Part shown: positions 62,526-64,000 of the stretch, piece after piece
Position numbering within the stretch: the first letter of the stretch is position 1
Layout of the letters: each line of letters opens with the position of its first letter
Assembly: GCA_965204295.1 (NCBI GenBank)
Contig: OZ241973.1
Span: forward strand, 62,001-126,000
Length of the DNA: 64,000 bases
Reading direction: 5' to 3'
DNA from: JAWKWH01 sp965204295
Lineage (GTDB): Bacteria > Pseudomonadota > Alphaproteobacteria > Rhizobiales > Rhizobiaceae
The notes under the pieces: generated by a model
The model's database searches: none
The model's input: only the letters and a program-made list of their open reading frames with translations
What the model was told of the DNA's origin: nothing
Translations under genes and position numbers: made by a program

Positions 62526-63519
62526 TCATATGGCTTCTATCGACCACGCCTTGATCTTCTTCGTGATCTTGTCAAAGCGCACAAAACACTGACCTGTTTG
62601 CAGGTTGGTAAGTTTCGCTCCGTTGCCGAGTACGCGCTTGGCCGCGCCCGGCTTGGCGTTTGTCGCAAAGGCGGCGACAAGGCCCATGTTGTCCAGGAAT
62701 TCATCGTCTTCGCCGGAAAAATCATCCGGCGATTGCGAGACCAGCATGACGGCCCCGCCTTTCGACCGGCTCATGCGAATCAGGCGGGACAGCGACGGCA
62801 GCTTCGTTCCCAGGATCTGGTGCGCCTCGTCGATCATGCACAGAATACGCAGTCCGCGTGCGCCATCCGGGCTGGTTTCCGCATCCACCAGGCCATTGAG
62901 ATACTGATCCAGAGCGTCCAGCAGCAGGTTGACGACTATTGTCCGGCTGTCCTCGGGCGCTTTCGGCGGCAGTTTGATGATCCAGCTTTTCCGGAAGAAC
63001 TCCTCCGGTGAGAGCTTCGGCTCAAAGAGCGGGAAGCGGCACAGTTCCTCCATGCTCGACGTCGCGCCGTCTTCCTTCGCCTCATGTTCCTGATAGACCT
63101 CAAGCAGCCGGTCGCGGATATGACGCAGTTCGCATGGCTCCTCGGCTGAGAGCGCGCGAACGGCCGCTTCATGGACATAATTGCGTTGGATGCTCCCCAG
63201 CCTCGAGCCCTTGAGGCGGGAAAGGGACTCACGGAAGCGCAACGCCGCTTCGTCAATGCCGAACGGGTCCTTCTGCGCGAGCGAAAGCACGTCCAAAGGA
63301 ACTGGCCTGCGCGGCGGTTCGATCACCTGCGCCTCAAAGGCTTCGCCGAGCGCGGTTTGCCCCTTCGTCCCGGTGAACCCCGCCAGGTCTCCTTTGAAAT
63401 CGAAGGCGAGAAGCGGCGCCGGGGCTTGCTCGCGGATAGCCCGCAGCATGGCGGAAGCCATCACCGTCTTGCCCGAGCCGCTGCCGCCCATGATTGCGCT
63501 ATGCGGGGAGCCGCTGTAG
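62526..63519 (-). pseudogene. HerA/FtsK-type ATPase, 5' end lost
   Basis: About 330 residues of a HerA-like P-loop ATPase: Walker A GGSGSGKTVMASAM, AFDFKGDLAGF, a helical insert, Walker B LRILCMIDEAHQIL, and a sensor/arginine-finger region (SRLIRMSRSKGGAVMLVSQSP). The natural C-terminus ends KKIKAWSIEAI. Homology starts only about ten residues before Walker A. Upstream, the frame runs into a 20-bp repeat pair and ends at a TTG at 63569, so the N-terminal domain is missing. Complete relatives act in DNA processing or in defence and mobile systems; which one cannot be told here. Confidence 0.7.
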
Positions 63520-63561
63520 TTTGACACCGGGTTCTGGAATTTTTGACACCGGGTTCCGGAA
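63520..63561. repeat. Two 20-bp direct repeats, probable insertion-sequence end
   Basis: TTTGACACCGGGTTCTGGAA at 63520-63539 and TTTGACACCGGGTTCCGGAA at 63542-63561, one mismatch, 22-bp period. They sit exactly where the ATPase gene loses homology. Repeated terminal motifs like this are typical of IS21-family ends. No transposase is left in the window. Confidence 0.6.
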
Positions 63562-63742
63562 CAGTGCAAAATGTAATTTTATTGCGCGAGGTCGTTTTAC
63601 GACAATCGCGAGCGGCGGCCGAGGACCTCTCGAAAGGCGTTCGACGGCGCCTTGAAGCGGGGTTGAAATTTACTCCGGAGAGGTTCCGAGCGGGTCGGGA
63701 ATAGCTCCGATTCGCGGCGGCGCCCACAGGGCATAAAATCCG

Positions 63743-64000
63743 CTAGCCCCGCCCATCGCACCAATCCTCTCTGCGGCCGCGCCATGGCCGGGCAAGCCCC
63801 TCGCGGATCAACACCGCGCCGACCGTTTCGCCGTCGCGATGAAACCTGGCCAGCATCCGCCCATACCGGTCGTTCCCGCTGCGCTCAATGCGCCAGGCGC
63901 TCGTTCCTGTTCCATGACGTCGGCGCAAGGGACGAAACGAGGCAGGATCACGGTCGCGCCGCCGATTTTTCCCGACCGGCATCCGGTCGCGGACTCTCCA
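63743..64000 (-). CDS. Staphylococcal nuclease-like domain, 3' part (5' end outside window or damaged)
   Basis: The minus-strand frame ends RIERSGNDRYGRMLARFHRDGETVGAVLIREGLARPWRGRREDWCDG, the second half of an SNase/thermonuclease domain, with the conserved DRYGR arginine and the LIREGLA segment. Upstream of about residue 28 (toward 64000) the reading no longer matches the family, so either a frameshift lies here or the N-terminal part is divergent. Family members are often secreted, Ca2+-dependent nucleases. Stop TAG at 63743. Confidence 0.6.
   Translation of the reverse strand, partial: WRVRDRMPVGKNRRRDRDPASFRPLRRRHGTGTSAWRIERSGNDRYGRMLARFHRDGETVGAVLIREGLARPWRGRREDWCDGRG

Overview
The window looks like a chromosome segment of a GC-rich alphaproteobacterium. 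Lineage markers are an HdaA-type DnaA regulator, an NDUFS4-like and an NDUFA9-like complex I protein, an AapJQMP amino-acid transporter, a uvrC-pgsA-moaD-moaE block, and a FxsA / Tim44-domain / MltA / Smr / XRE neighbourhood. All three tRNA genes encode their CCA end. I cannot name a genus.

Layout. 1-2.2 kb: NDUFA9-like protein and a medium-chain NADP oxidoreductase. 2.4-13.4 kb: a complete polyol utilisation locus, with an SmoEFGK-type ABC importer, two or three polyol dehydrogenases, a divergent LacI-type regulator, a PfkB sugar kinase and a GatZ/KbaZ-like protein. Matching palindromes lie in front of the importer and between the regulator and the kinase. 13.6-18.2 kb: aapJQMP, with a strong hairpin between aapJ and aapQ. 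18.7-22 kb: metC, tRNA-Arg, a small AT-richer island (HNH nuclease plus a frameshifted ORF) bounded by a second copy of the tRNA 5' half, an NDUFS4-like gene and tRNA-Pro. 22-36.6 kb: mostly housekeeping genes (hdaA, purMN, a molybdopterin oxidoreductase, RNase T2, Ca/Na exchanger, uvrC, pgsA, moaDE, ndk).

36.7-44.9 kb mixes core genes with an AT-rich orphan and several damaged genes: a Hint-domain relic, a GH42 beta-galactosidase with an amber codon, an MltA that seems to lack its 3D domain, and a pirin fragment. 45-51.3 kb: peroxiredoxin, prfC, dut, a proline-racemase-family dehydratase and a ColD/ColC-like deoxysugar pair. 51.3-58.9 kb is rich in relics (IS66, two IS5-type copies, a cytochrome c tail) around an ABC exporter, rpmE and copper-chaperone genes. 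59-62 kb: a three-gene sugar or sugar-acid catabolic set. 62.1-64 kb: tRNA-Glu, a 5'-truncated HerA-type ATPase and the 3' end of a nuclease gene.

Overall the window shows a well-equipped heterotroph importing polyols and amino acids. Its chromosome is also accumulating indels, nonsense changes, in-frame deletions and dead insertion sequences. I saw no CRISPR array, prophage module or clearly complete new defence system. The most unusual observations are the UvrC carrying a short-chain-dehydrogenase N-terminus preceded by a 55-bp tandem duplication, the half-tRNA-bounded island, and the orphan AT-rich secreted protein gene.
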